From Ulota crispa (lineage: Eukaryota > Streptophyta > Bryopsida > Orthotrichales > Orthotrichaceae): a stretch of 64,000 nucleotides of DNA. Position 1 is the first letter of the stretch, and every line of letters begins with the position of its first letter. Shown one piece after another: positions 28,504 to 41,122 of this stretch. Location: the NCBI GenBank assembly GCA_963920765.1, contig OY987245.1, forward strand, positions 17,686,727 to 17,750,726, read 5' to 3'. The position numbers and the translations under genes are program-made. The notes under the pieces are model-generated. The model had not been told where the DNA came from. It saw only the letters and a program-made list of their open reading frames with translations, and did not search any database.

Positions 28504-30040
28504 AATCGAGACAGCCAAGATCGAATGAAATAGTTTTAAAATATGCTTTTATAAATTTCAGCTTTTTAACTAAGCTTAATATCCTGCGCCTTCAATAACC
28601 AGAGCATTGACTTCTGAATCAGTGGCCATGGGAATTGATGTTCTGAAAATCAGTATTCATATCCTCACGAAATATTTACTTCAGAAAGCCATTACCTAGG
28701 CCAGTGCTTAAATTGATGTAATTTGTTACCCTGTAATTGCAAGTCATATTTAAGAAAATTTAATCTCAGTATATAGAGAATGCAAGTTCAAGCCAGTTGA
28801 TGACATTTGATGTTCGAGGAATATATCCTATTATCACTTTGCCCTTGTTATCACTTCCTTGTCTTCAAAAATTCATATCTTTCAGGAATTAGTTTCAAAC
28901 ATTGATTTAAAGGTTGTAAAGATATGTCTAATAGTCAATTACTTAATTCTTCAATTTTATTTCCATTTGGAAAAAAAAATCAAAAGATAGAGCATATTAA
29001 CTATGAAAACTTCAATTAGACATGTGACCTAATGCTCCAATGCCTTAGTTATAGCAACGTCAGTTGCAAAATATTAAGAAATATTAGAATTTGTCAGCTT
29101 AACTTGAATTTATGAATGACTACAAAGGTCAAGGAAAGAAAAAAGAAGTCTTGAGATGTAAACAACAAAAGATAACCATTTATAATGACAAAAATCTCTA
29201 AGAAACTTATAAAAAGGCAAGTTCAAAATTGAGCTTAACTTTGACCTTACTTCATTAAAACTCTAATAATTAACACATATTTCTCTCATTTAGGAATTTG
29301 GAACTTGATACAAAACAAAAAACTAAACTTTGCAAGTAAATATTCTTACACCACATTTGTTTATAGTTCTATTTTTTTGGTTTCATTAAACTTAATTATT
29401 TGCATTGTGTTCTAGATTTATGCAATAGACCAAAATCGCAAGCAAGATTGCCATAGATAGTTAGGCTAGTCCAAAGAAGTATTTGCCAATGCTGTCACAT
29501 GCAAAAAAAGTGGCTAGAGCATGTGTAAAGTATAGTTCTACCAAAGCAAAATCTATGTTTTACACTTAATATGATTCTAATGTCTTTGAGTTTATGGATG
29601 ACATGGCCTATATTGGAGATGATTCTACAAAGACATCTACTAGTAGAGATTCATTTAATAAGTCTAGTATGACCTAAACCCATGACACTCACGTATTTGG
29701 TGAGGTGGATCATTATGTATTAGTTTCCTATTATATGGATATGTTTGTTTTATGGCTACTTTCATTCTACTTGCAATTATCTAGTTACTCTTTTACCTCA
29801 TGGATCATTTTGGTTTTAAACTTTTTTGGAAATTGGATTTATAGGTGTTAATCTTTTCCTCATTATTTTTAGATTCTATTGTATCCTAAACTTAACCATT
29901 GTTTCAAATGTGTTCTATAAACTCCACGATCAAAAATATTTCAATAGAAAATGGCATAAAAATATTTTGCTCATAAGCTAACAAGCTCACAAGCTCACAC
30001 TCACAAGCTCATGTTCTAGTAATCCTAATTTCAATACAAC
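28504..30040. other. Non-coding stretch containing an old duplicated block
   Basis: The part at about 28,810-29,330 matches about 34,925-35,410 in the same orientation, for example agatagagcatatta.ctatga. The tail at 29,972-30,012 ('ctcacaagctcaca') matches 34,556-34,590. No coding frame is supported. Confidence 0.5.
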
Positions 30041-32180
30041 AACCTTTCACTAGGTACATAATGTGTGTGCATTGAGGCAGCTCTAAGACCTACTCTTCTT
30101 AAACTAAACTTAGGAGGGTGCCCCTTAACATTCCCACTTTCATCAAAACAACCTTTATAATACAAAAAACAATCACTAGACATTAAAATGGGAGTGCTGT
30201 GGGGCACCTCCATGACCCTATTCATCCACAACTACGCTTATGGAGGTGCCTCTAGGCACTCCCCCTTACGTCAAAAGAGCCTAAAAAATAAAATAATCCA
30301 GTTACTAAACATAAAATTCGGAGTACTGCGGGGCACCTTCAATACCCTAGTTGTCCACAACTAGACTTATGGAAGTCTCTCTTGGCACTCCCACTTCCAA
30401 AAAAACTAAAAAACTAAAAAAAAAAAAAAAAAAAAAAAACCTGTAAAAAGAAATCACTAGGATTGAAATATGAGTTCTTTGTGGCACTACCACAAACCTA
30501 CTTGTGCAATACTAGGCTTACGAGAGTGTTGTGCCCAATGTCATCAAAAGATCGCAAGTACACATCATAAACCAATTTCTAGTCACAAAATTGGAATGCC
30601 TTGAGGTCCCTCTAAGATCTTAGTTGTCCAAGACTAGGCTTATTAGAATGCCTCCCAACACTCTCGCTTTTATCAAAAGATGACAAACAAACAAAAAAAA
30701 TCTCAAAAACATTACTCACTAGGCATGAAATGGTAGTGGCCGGAGGCACTTTTGTGACTCTAGTCATCCAAGATTATGCTTGTGGGGGTGCCTCCCACCA
30801 CTCCCACTTCCATCAAAAAAACACAAAAAATCAAAAAATAATAATATTGGGCATGAAATGGGAGTGCCTTGAGGGACCTCCATGACCCTAGTCGTGCAAA
30901 ACCATACTTGTGGGGGCGCCTCCCACCACTCCTACTTCCATCAAAAACATAAAAAAACAAAATAAATAAAAAAGTGGCCATGAAATGGAAGTGCCTTAAG
31001 GCACCTTCATGACCTTAGTTGTCCAAAACTATGCTTGTGGAGGCGCCTCTCACGGTCCCACCACTCCCACTTCCATAAAAAAATTACAAAAAATCAAAAT
31101 AAATTAAAATTGGGCATGAAATGGAAGTGCCTTGAGGCTTCCCCATGACCCTAGTCTTCTAAAACTATGTCAGGGACGTACTCAGAGACAAGAACAAAAT
31201 AGAAGAAATGTAGAATCAAGGCAAAAACTCAGAAGTGTATTTTGAACCAAGGCTAAAGAAGTTTATTAGATGGGAACAATACAAGACAAAGTTAAGGCTT
31301 GAAGGCCAAAGACTATGGCGATAAGATGAGTTGTTGACACTGAGGAACATTGCACTCTTGACTCCTTTATATATTCAAGATCAAAGCTTGTACATCAATT
31401 TTGAAAGTTGCTTGAGAAGCTTCCTCCGATTTGGACAGCAATCTAATTATTTCTACTAGACAGGAAGCTTCTTGAGAAGCTTTCAACCTTCTAGAACTTT
31501 TTAGGAACTTCTAACCTTCTAGAACCTTCTATGACCTTCTAGAACTTTCTACATGATTCTATGAGCTTCTTGCATTAGTTAATCGATTATGTTTGTGATA
31601 GACTATGTTTGTGGAGGTACCTCTCACTACTTCCACCTCCATTAAAAAAACACACAAAATCAAAAAATATAAATTTTGGGTATGAAATGGGAGTGCCTTG
31701 AAGCACCTCCATGACAATAGTCTTCTAAGACTATGCTTGTTGGAGTGCCTCTTGCCACTCGTACTTCCATTAGAAAAACTCAAATTATAAAATAATAATA
31801 ATCATTGTACATGAAATGGTAGTGGCTGAGGCAGCTCCATGACCCTAGTCTTATAAGACTATGCTTGTGGTGGTGCTTCCTGCCACTCCCACTCCCATCA
31901 AAATTGCACAAAAAAATCAAAAAATAATTTATTGGGCATGAAATGGGAGTGTCTTGAGACACTTCCAAGACCTTAATTGTCCAAGAGTATGCTTGTGGGG
32001 GAGCCTCCCGCCACTCCCATTTCCATAATAAATTTAAAAAAAAAATCAAAAGTAAAAATTATTGGGCATGAAATGGAAGTGCCTTGAGACACATTCAAAA
32101 TCCCAATCTTCCAAGACTAAGCTTATGGGGGTGCTTCTCGGCACTCCCACTTTCATCAGAGGTTCAAAAATTAGCAAAAA
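30041..32180. repeat. Large satellite array of hairpin-like units of about 120-130 bases
   Basis: About fifteen units follow the pattern gggagtgcc..gaggcacctccatgaccctagt..tccaaaactatgcttgtgggggtgcctccc.ccactcccacttccatcaaaa. Within each unit the GGGAGTG / GGCACC half is complementary to the GGTGCC / CACTCCC half, so each could fold on itself. Diverged relatives continue to about 33,240. A 432-base insert lies at 31,170-31,601. The short minus-strand open frames here are the repeat read through. Confidence 0.85.
31170..31601. mobile_element. 432-base insert in the satellite with 6-base duplication
   Basis: ACTATG occurs at 31,164-31,169 and 31,602-31,607, and the satellite unit continues exactly across it (actatg then tttgtggaggt). 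The insert starts TCAGGGACGTAC, contains a TATA-like 'ctttatatattcaag' near 31,370, and has repeated cttctagaac motifs. It may be a solo LTR or other small element. The ends are not TG...CA at the duplication borders. Confidence 0.6.
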
Positions 32181-32285
32181 AAACTAATCTATAAGCTTGA
32201 ATTTGGATGATCTCAAGGCACCCTAAAGAGCCTAGTCAACACTAAGTAAGCTTTTTGGGGTGCCTTTGAATACCATAGATTTGAT

Positions 32286-32396
32286 TGGGCATGGGGGCAT
32301 GGAGGCGTGGAGGTACAAGGGCATGGAGGCGTGGAGGTACGGGGGCATGGAGGCGTGGAGGTACGGGGGCATGGAGGCATGGGGGCATGGAAGCAT
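32286..32396. repeat. GC-rich minisatellite
   Basis: Tandem units of about 22-24 bases, gggcatggaggcgtggaggt-like, four to five copies, strongly G-rich on the plus strand. The minus-strand frame reads repeated PCPRTSTP and is not a real protein. Confidence 0.8.
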
Positions 32397-32920
32397 ATAA
32401 AGGAGTTCCCCGGCATTTAGTCTGTGTAATTTGCATTGATTTAAAAATACTTAGGTAAATCATATCCATGACCTAGAGTAATATATGGCACCTTCTAAAA
32501 GCCAGCCAACTCCGGATACCCTAGAAACTATTCCACATTGCTCAAATTGGATAATAGCCCACTTCATTGCTATCACACACATGGAATGCAAATAAATGGG
32601 ATACCTATAGGCACTCCAATAGGCCCAGTTGGCATTGACTAGGTTTCTTGAGGTGCCTCTAGGTACCTACCTTCTTATTTATTGATGTGCTTGAATGAAA
32701 AAAAGGAAATTAGTATGTAACTTAATTAGTTGAGCAAATCAAAGGAATAACATTGGAGTATTTAAAGGTGTTTCAAAAAGCCCAATCGACGCCAACTATG
32801 CTTTTTAGGGTGCCTTTGACTACCCCAAGAATACTAGTCCTCTTTCCTCAAACTAGATGCTAGTCATCTTCATTACCATCATGCGCATGGAACACAAGAA
32901 AATGGGGTGAACACCATATT

Positions 32921-33177
32921 AGGTAAATTGGAAAAATAATACATTTTGGGACGTTTCACTATTGCTTGCCATTATGAGTATTTTAGCATATTACCTAAAA
33001 ATTAGCTTGCATTTGTTTTGTACAATATTGAAGTTTCAATGATTGCCTCCAAGAACTTCAATAATTATAATTTTGAACAATTGCTACGGCTTACATTTAT
33101 TGCATTTGTATGTACGTGGGATTAAGGTGGAATACCAAATAGTCCCTCCATTTTTCACAATTTACCTAACATGGTGT
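32921..33177. mobile_element. Short TIR MITE, CACCATATT family, copy 1
   Basis: The ends AACACCATATTAGGTAAATTG-like (left) and CAATTTACCTAACATGGTGTT-like (right) form inverted termini of about 20 bases. The interior shares 'acattttgggac' and 'attaaggtggaatacca' with the copies at 44,937 and 45,825. Confidence 0.6.
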
Positions 33178-33445
33178 TGGTACATGTAGGCATTCTAAAA
33201 AGCCTAGTTGGTGCCAATTGGGCTTTTTGGTGTGCCTCCAAGTACTCAAGAAAATACTTTGTTTTGCTCAAACTAGATACTAGTTAATAGTACTAATGAA
33301 TTATTTAATGAGTTCACTAAAACTTAGACCCATGAAATTGACATATTTCATTAAATAATCTATTTTATGTATTTTTTCCTTTACCTAAGGATTTTGAGTG
33401 TTTTATGATTATGTCATGATTATTTGCAATTGTTGATTTACTTCA

Positions 33446-34375
33446 TTAACCCCTAAAGGACCGTTGTCCTTTCAAGGGACAATAGGGATTTTGGGCAAGT
33501 ATTTAATGCCTCAATTTTGTCTTGATTTTTTGAAACCTCTTCTGACAATAGAAAAACACAATAGGAATATAATTTGCATTCTAATCTATGCCCAAGAGCC
33601 AAAGGTTTGGCCCAAATAAGCACAAGTTTAGTGAGGCTAGGCATCAAATTGTTTTTACAAAAACTTGATTTTTTTTATTTATATAAATTTTCTCATAGAT
33701 TATAATATTTTCTACATCTAGAGCTTTTATTCATTCCATTTGGACCAATTATGAGAAAGTTGTAGACAATCTTGTTTTTTGGGCAGTTCAAGCATCTTTT
33801 TGAAAAATTAAGTTATAAAGTTCATTTTTGAATGCAAGTTTATCATTTTCTCAAAATAAATCGTTGAAAAGGGTGCAGTTTGTTTGCTAGAACACTATTG
33901 GGCTTATTGTGTTTCAACATTTTAATTCCATTGCAAGATTATTGACCATTTAAGTCTTGGTTCAATGACTTTCACTCTCATACCTCCTTCTTCCTTTTAA
34001 TAAAAAAATATGAAAATTAAGTATTTTTTGTTTTAGATTTTTCCAAAGGTTCTCAACTTAACTTTCCACCACAAAAATTTAAACTTACAAACTCTTTGGT
34101 GCAAAATTTTGAAGTTAAGAAAGAACAAACTCAAATAATCCAGTCATGCAAGGAGCAAAAAAATTTGTTTTTTACACTTGAAAACGCAAATACCTTGCAA
34201 TCTATGAGGTCAAAGTTTTTGAATTTTTTTTACATGTTCTTATGCTACTCTAGTACAAAATCCTATAGTTAGATATGCAAAAGACCAATTTTCAAACTTT
34301 TTTACTCTTTGCCATAAAAATGGCAATTTTGAGTGTCTTTTTACAAAATAAAGGCCACGGTCCTTCAAGGGTTAA
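33446..34375. mobile_element. TTAA-flanked TIR element (piggyBac-like), copy 1
   Basis: It begins TTAA-CCCCTAAAGGACC and ends GGTCCTTCAAGGG-TTAA. A TTAA target and C-rich termini are the signature of piggyBac-type transposons. No transposase frame; about 930 bases. The interior resembles the copy at 51,300. Confidence 0.65.
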
Positions 34376-34633
34376 CATGTGATTCTTAAAAATTGGAAGC
34401 TCTTTTCAAAAAAGCATTCTAGGCTTCTAATTTGTTTATTGTAATTTCCAAAATCTCTTGCAATTTGACCTTTTCATTTTCATAGTTTCATGCTTTCAGT
34501 TCCACGGTCATAGGTACTTTAACACTATTTTATGTAAAAAAGTTTCTTGCTCATAAGCTCACAAGCTCACAAGCTCATGCTCATAGGCTCATGTCCTAGC
34601 AACCCTACTTTGAGGTCGTATTGGACCCAGTTA

Positions 34634-36175
34634 GGGGTGATTCAGACTAGGGCATTTTTTTCAATTTTCAGGCACAACCACCATGGCTTCCTTCTTCAAA
34701 AATAGGTAGCCAAACAGGCAACTATGTTTTTTTTCCAAAAGAAACATATGGCTATGAGCCAAAAATTCATGTAGTAATAAAGCAATAGCGTCAATTTCTT
34801 TGTTACAAGTATAGGCAAAATTTTGTGACTAAATGTATAATTTCCATGGCTACAAGCCTACAACACTACAACTTTGAGAGTAATTTTGCTTCAAGTTAAA
34901 GAAGTGGTACACGTAGTTGTCACTCCGCCCCTATTATCACTTCTCCATCTTAAAAAATCCATGTAATTTAGGTATTTCTTTCAAAATTTGGGTTTGCTAA
35001 TATTTCAAGACACATTTCAAAACTCTTTACTTAATAGTGCAATTTTTTTCCATTGATCACAATTTGCACAAGATAGAGCATATTAGCTATGAAGACTTCA
35101 ATTAGACAAATAGTTTATTGCCCCAACACCTCAGTTATTGCAATGTCAATTGCAAAACATCAAGAATAACTGAAATTTGTCAACTTAGCTGGCACTTATG
35201 GATGATTACAAAGGCTAATGAAAGAAAAAAGAAGGTCAAATATGAAAATGACACAATATGATCATTTATGATGACCAAAGTCTCTAAGGAAGTGATAATA
35301 GGACATTTTCAAATTTGAGCTTTACCTTAATCTTACATCATTGAAACATTGATAGCTAGTACATACTTCACTCATTTAAGAATTTGGAACTTAATATAAA
35401 ATCTGGACTTAATTACCTTTTTAATGGTACCATAATCATTGCATTTGGTGTATTGTAGCTCTTGTAATTAAATTTTGAATTAAGGCCCAATGATAATAGG
35501 GTAAACTACATGTAGTAAATTTGACTACAATGACTAATATTTATGTGCACTCATTCTGTGCCTGGTACTCCCGTTGCCAAGCTAGTGAGCAAGCCTCACA
35601 AGTTGCATTTTGGCAAAAAATCTTGACGTGATAGTGCTAACTGGCAACATCGCTTGCTAAACGTCAGTCCCCTCTGGCAATGTGAATTGCCATGTGAAGT
35701 GCGATGTGGTGACTAGGGCAAGTGGGAGGGCTGTGATTTAGATGTTAGAATCTTTTTTCACCTATTTGTTCCTACACTCCAATTGTCAAAGCCCATTGCC
35801 TGGTGCCATCTGGCATCAAATCGCCTAAAAAAATAAGCTGGTTCAGACTAGGTCCCACATCCCAAGTCCCACTAAAATCTAATGAAATCCAAAAATATGA
35901 TAGGCAGAGAGGCAAAAGATGGGACTTTGCATTCTAGATTATGTTTCAAGTCCCACATCCTAGTTGCTTACGTGGAGCCTACATGACAGCACTTTTTCAA
36001 GTTTTGGCGCCAAAAAAAGTGGGACTTCACTCCAAGATTAAGTTGAGCATTTTGGTAGACCCATCTTTTAGCCCAAGTCCCATCCTTTTCCATCTTCTCC
36101 GGCCCACAAAAATGGGATTCTGCACTCCCGTGGGACTTCATCAAGAAGGACATGGGACGTAGTCTGAATCACCCC
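34634..36175. mobile_element. Tourist/PIF-like TIR element
   Basis: The termini GGGGTGATTCAGACTA (left) and TAGTCTGAATCACCCC (right) are flanked by TTA and TAA, the three-base target of PIF/Harbinger MITEs. A second 'ggttcagactaggtcccac' arm at about 35,840 pairs with 36,145-36,170. The right 340 bases may therefore be a MITE on their own, with the rest older sequence, including the duplicated block at 34,925-35,410. Confidence 0.5.
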
Positions 36176-36720
36176 TAAGTTACCAGGCCATGCGGTGCTG
36201 TGCACAATTGATAGGCCTTGAAAGTTGAAACTCAACTTGTATAATCTTAGATCAATGCATCAACGCTAATTTTTTGACGCAAGCTACAAGTCATTGGCTC
36301 ATTCATTTGCTCACTTTGACGCTGCTTGCTTGAATAACTTGTATAGCTGTGCTTATCTACAATCTTAAAATCTTCACTAAAGCTCCATTCGCATTGAGAC
36401 TTTGCAATATAGAAAGAGCAAATAAATGAGTAGTTTACATTTGTATGTTCCCACCATCGTCCATTTTAGTGGCTAAACCTAGCTGGCAACATTGATGGTA
36501 GTGCTAGAATAGCACTACTTTATCCATGCCAAGGAAAAAATTTCAAAAATTTTGAAGGCAAAAGCAAAATTTTTGAAACAGCAATATCTAGCTATATTGT
36601 AGATTTCAGATAAAATAGGTGGTGGAACCACAATTTTTGGTAGTGCCACAAAATTTGCATAACTACGTAGCAATGGCTACAAAAATTGTATAACTTTTGG
36701 AGTCTCTTTTTGACTTCCCA
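36176..36720. other. Non-coding stretch before the Harbinger region
   Basis: No gene is seen. A perfect 9-base inverted repeat, GTAGTGCTA and its complement, sits at 36,498-36,518. Confidence 0.4.
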
Positions 36721-36722
36721 CA

Positions 36723-36844
36723 ATGGTCCGCAGGCTGAGACGGCGCCATGAAGGTGAGGGGCCTTGGCAAGGCCGCCTACAAAGACTGCCGGTCCTTGGT
36801 TCCTCCAGCAACTCAACAGCACCGTGGCGCCCAAGGTTTTGCAG
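36723..36844 (+). pseudogene. Possible 5' exon of the Myb-like relic
   Basis: A GC-rich open stretch starting MVRRLRRRHEGEG ends before a donor-like gtatgt at 36,845. It has exon-like composition unlike the flanks. The link to the downstream Myb-like exon is only a guess. Confidence 0.25.
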
Positions 36845-37582
36845 GTATGTTCCTACTCTTGGATTTCAAATTTTTCAAAGAAGAGTGTGCATAGTTTTGA
36901 ACTGAGTGAACCCAGACTTTGATCGGTTCATGGCATTGGTTTCTTTGGTGTGACTGAGAGGTGAGCTGAAATGCATTCATGCAATGTATGAATTCATTGC
37001 TGCCTTGTAATTCTTGTAGGTTTTTGAAGTATTCTCAAAAATGAAGAACCATTATCGCCTTGCTACCTTACAATCCCCAATTTGCCCTGCCGCATTGCCC
37101 ATTCATGACGTGGAGACTCTAGGAAATGGTTAGTCCATACTTCTATACTTTTGATGACTTTAAAAAAATAGCAACTTAAAGCAGATCAAAATAGCTATTT
37201 TGAAAGCTTTCATTGTCCTCTATAGAAAATGATACATGTGACCTAAAGTGAGCTTTTATATGACTTAATAAACCTAAAGCTAATTACTTGAAACTACACT
37301 ATGAGGTTAAGTACAATCCTTAGGTGATCATCGCCTAGTTTATTTATCTTTGCTCTTGGATGTGTTTGCCTTGTAGAGTGTCCCTTCTCCTCAAACACGT
37401 AACCTGCACAAGCAACAAAACCACTCCAATGCTTGAATGAGAAATCTGGAGAAGTCATGTGTTTTATGATACTTATATTGAAGTCTTATCTAGTTGATAA
37501 CGCTGATTTAGCAATTGAGGCTGATCCGTGCTTGCATTCCATTTATAAAGACTTTGCGTCGTTGATCTTCAATCTAACAATC

Positions 37583-38931
37583 GCTATGACTATGGCCTGC
37601 AGCAGGCATGCCGCTAGCCAGATTCCAGTTCACCTGCCCACCATTGCATGGAAGGAGCCCTCTTATTGGCGTGCGGCCAGGGTCAATGTTGCCACGGCCT
37701 CCTCCAGGAACGCTGCCTTCATCAATGCCGGCGCAGAGCTCTGCAACGTTGGAAATGTCATCGTCGAAGATGCCCCTGCCTGCACAAGTAAATCATTCAA
37801 TCACTCTTGGACCGTTAGGTTACATTGCCATCAAGTAGTGCAGGAAACAACCAAAAGCGAGCACGTAAAGATCAATTACCAAACTGGGCATCGGTTGAGA
37901 TATTGGCCTTCGTAGCAACAAAGTGGGAGTCTTTCTTCAAGGAAATGGACATGGTGGATGCACAGGATCTAATGCAATTTGAATTCACTAAGTGGATGCG
38001 TATCTCCGAGGTTGTAATGCATGCAAAATCTTTGCCTTGCTTGCGTGACCCTCCAGCTCGCAAGGAGAAATGGAATCTAATCTTAGCAGAATATAAGCGG
38101 GTGGCTGACTACTTGCATTGGACTAGGAGAAATACGCAAGAGTATTTGGACATGAATATCTCTCAACGCAAAAATGAAGGTTTATCCAAATAGTTTGCAA
38201 AAGAGATTTACGACGGAATCAACGACTAATTTGGCAACCAGCCTCAAATGAGACCGCCCATACGCGAAACTTGCTGTCACCCACCAATGTCAACATCAAT
38301 GGTAACAACCCAGCCCAATGAGATGCAGGGCTTCAAGAAGGCTACACTAAATTCGATGATGGACTACCTGTATCTAGATTCAAAGATGATGGAGAGCAAC
38401 TGGAATACATATGCTCACAATCTCCAGCACCATCTGGTTCACCTTGAAGAAGTTCTGCATTACCGCCCACCCCAAGATCGCAACCTACTTCATCAACAGA
38501 TACACTTTAACAAAGACCAGGGAATTCCCTTCCACCTGGGCTAACGCCACATGTCATTAGTTCCTCGAGGGCGTCATCTCTCTCCATTGGAAGGTGAGTA
38601 GGAAATACTGGCGTCAAAAGAAAGAATGTGTGGCCATACTTTGATTGCAGATGCCACAAAGGAGATGGAAGAGACAATGATATGAAATATGCAAGACATT
38701 GTGGTGTCTCACCGCAAACTAGAGCAGTCTAAAATGGATGTTCAGTTTAAATTGTTTAAAAAACACATAGTTTTCCTTTGTAAGAAAGATGAATGCTTAT
38801 ATTCTAATGCCGCTAAGATTAACGCAATTGCCAAGGTGGCAATTGAAAAGCAAAGCAAGATAGTAGGATGCTTAACTGATTTGAAAAGTGTTATAAGCGG
38901 TGTTTTCAAGAAAACCACAAGCCCCCCCTAG
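37583..38931 (+). pseudogene. Myb/SANT-like (trihelix-type) protein of a PIF/Harbinger element
   Basis: The recognisable domain begins near 37,825. LPNWASVEILAFVATKWESF is the first helix-like block. WMRISEVVM and PPARKEKWNLILAEYKRVADY follow the trihelix/Myb pattern of a tryptophan-marked fold. A stop after NEGLSK (38,191-38,193) and another before FGNQPQ (38,228-38,230) interrupt it. A C-terminal helical part resumes at 38,689-38,931. PIF/Harbinger elements usually encode such a DNA-binding partner beside the transposase, and here the transposase relic lies next door and convergent. The upstream GC-rich part (37,583-37,820) may be the N-terminal exon. Confidence 0.6.
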
Positions 38932-39677
38932 TTGGCACTCACCTACTCAGCAAACCGCAGAAGCACAAAATTCGCACCGAGGCAACTCAAGTGAGGGAGT
39001 AGACCTGATGCGCAAAACTGCAGCTATCAACGGCAAGAACCTACTCCTCAATGGCATAGAACCTACTTTGGCTCCAGCTACAAGTCCACCTCAACGCACC
39101 ACTCCTGACGAAGTAGAGTGCATTTCATTCAATGGATTGTTCCGTACTGCAGTGGGAATTTTGGCAACAAATGAAGTGCGAGGCAATGACCAAGACTAGG
39201 GCACCAAAAGAAGGCAGGTGTAGACTTCGGCATTTCACCGTGAAGTCATTACTATCATTCAATGAGAAGACAACCAACAACATTGCAAGAACAGCCTTCA
39301 TTGACGGATGATACAATGGCTTTAAGATCCAAGTCTGCATTTCAAACTACAAACAGTACGTTAAAGAGATTCAAGGTTTTATGAGGAATGACAAACCAAC
39401 TAGAAAATAAATTAAAAAAATGAGGGGGGGGAGAAATAAGACGACATCAGTCTTGGAAACAAAATTCAAGCAATGGAGGTGGTACTGTACTAGTAGAATA
39501 GCAGTACAACTTAATGTTTGCCAATGTTTGGGTGAAAGTTAGACATATCATATTTTACACAAGGCTTCATTGAAAGAAGCCAAATTTCTAATAAAATTTT
39601 TACACATTTGGGTAAAATAAGTTCTATGGTGATTGACATGAAATGAAATACACAAGAATTGACAGTTCCACTCACCA
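38932..39677. other. Spacer between convergent Harbinger genes
   Basis: Up to about 39,200 it has coding-like composition, probably the decayed tail of the Myb-like gene. A G-run lies at 39,424-39,431. No separate gene is supported. Confidence 0.4.
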
Positions 39678-41122
39678 TTACAACGCACGACTTTTGGTGG
39701 ATTCTTCACTATTCATTCTAGAAGGCAGAAGGACACTGTGCACTAAGGTGGAGCTCAAAGAGACGCATTTTTCCATGGCCGCCTCAGTTCTAGCAGTGTC
39801 TGTGTTGATTTCTTTGACTCTAACATCAATGGAGTTCAACGCAATGCCTTCAAGTAGCATGTCTTTGACTGCTTTACCAACAAATCCTTGGTCTTGCAAT
39901 ACACCAAACAGAACTTGTATCTCCTCATGTGATTGATTTAGCAGCATATTATGGAGAATCACACAACATAGAATAACATTGGGAAGAAAAACAACATCTA
40001 AATCAGATTTGTTTAATAACTCCCTAAAGGTTTGCTTGAGGATGCCGAATGCATTCTCAACAATACAAGGTCCCTATTATAGCTTCCTATTGTACAAGGT
40101 GTTTGCCATTAACATTTGCAAGTTTGCACAATGAGGTACTATCAGCCATGGTAGCAACAGATACTCTTGGTTGTTAAGGAGATAAGGGGAGAAACTAGCC
40201 GACGTAAACTCACTAGTGAATAGATTATTGTTTGTTGTCAACTCATAAAGCGATAATCTCCAAAGCACTATTTAATCATTGGTCAATTCCAGCATCCCCA
40301 AATATAAATTTAGACACCGTTTGACGGTATCAACAACTGCTTGACAGTTTAGATTGTATCCACCTGATTTGAAATAGAAGTAGTCAACTGGGACATAATA
40401 TGGTTTACCAATTGCTATATGCGTGCCATCAATTGCTTCAACCACAACTGGAAGACTGCAAATATTGGCAAATTTTTCTTCAATCAACCGCAGGCGCTCT
40501 CTAATGAGCCAGCTAATGTTATACCATAACAAGTCGTTAATAGCGTATACAACATCCCAAAGAATGGAAGAAACCGTGCTTTTACCAACAGCAAACAACT
40601 CTAAGCACATATACAAGGACACATCTTGCGTGAGCTTGAAGAGTGCGCAAGCAATGCACACAACAACAAGAATAGCAAGCCTGTACGTTGTATCTTTTTG
40701 GCAAATACGTGCTTCTAGCAATTCAGACATAGCAAACACAGTCCGTTTAGGCATTATGAATAATTCTAACCACCTTCTGTTATTGTACTCTTCTATCAAT
40801 AAACAAAAGAACCAGATAGTAGATTTGACTCTACCTAATATTCCAACTCGTCAATGAAAACAGAAGATGCAATGCAAAGTTGAAAAGAATGCAATTCGGC
40901 TGGAAATGGTACCAATGGGTCCTTGGATGTTTTGCCAAGGCCCTCAACAATATTTCCTAAGAGATCTATGCCGTTGTCTTCTTTGAGCATAGGAACTAGA
41001 ACCAGTTCTATTTGATATAGATTCAGTATTTGCACAAATAACCAAGCTGCAATTAAAATTATTGATTGGAAGTCGTAAGCGCTGTTCATGGTTTTGGAAA
41101 TCTGGAACTTGCTGTGCGCCAC
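39678..41122 (-). pseudogene. PIF/Harbinger (HARBI1-like) transposase relic
   Basis: The N-terminal part is 40,835-41,122. The core (40,272-40,799) reads NNRRWLELFIMPKRTVFAM, FAVGKSTVSSILWDVV, then VVVEAIDGTHIAIGKP with the first catalytic Asp, and QAVVDTV with the second. The next frame (40,077-40,268) carries the YLLLPWLIVPH block. The third catalytic residue lies in IVENAFGILKQTF at about 40,010-40,060, followed by ILHNMLLNQ. All three DDE residues survive, but stops occur near 40,836, at 40,272-40,274 (after ELTND) and as a TAA TAG pair at about 40,074-40,079, so it is non-autonomous now. Assignment to the DDE_Tnp_4 type is clear from the motif order. Confidence 0.85.

Noticed and set aside
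27711-32180. CRISPR-like arrays
   Set aside because: Units are contiguous satellite repeats of 120-130 bases without unique spacers, in plant nuclear DNA.
32213-32469. Proline-rich proteins on the minus strand (PCPRTSTP repeats)
   Set aside because: They are the GC-rich minisatellite read in two frames.
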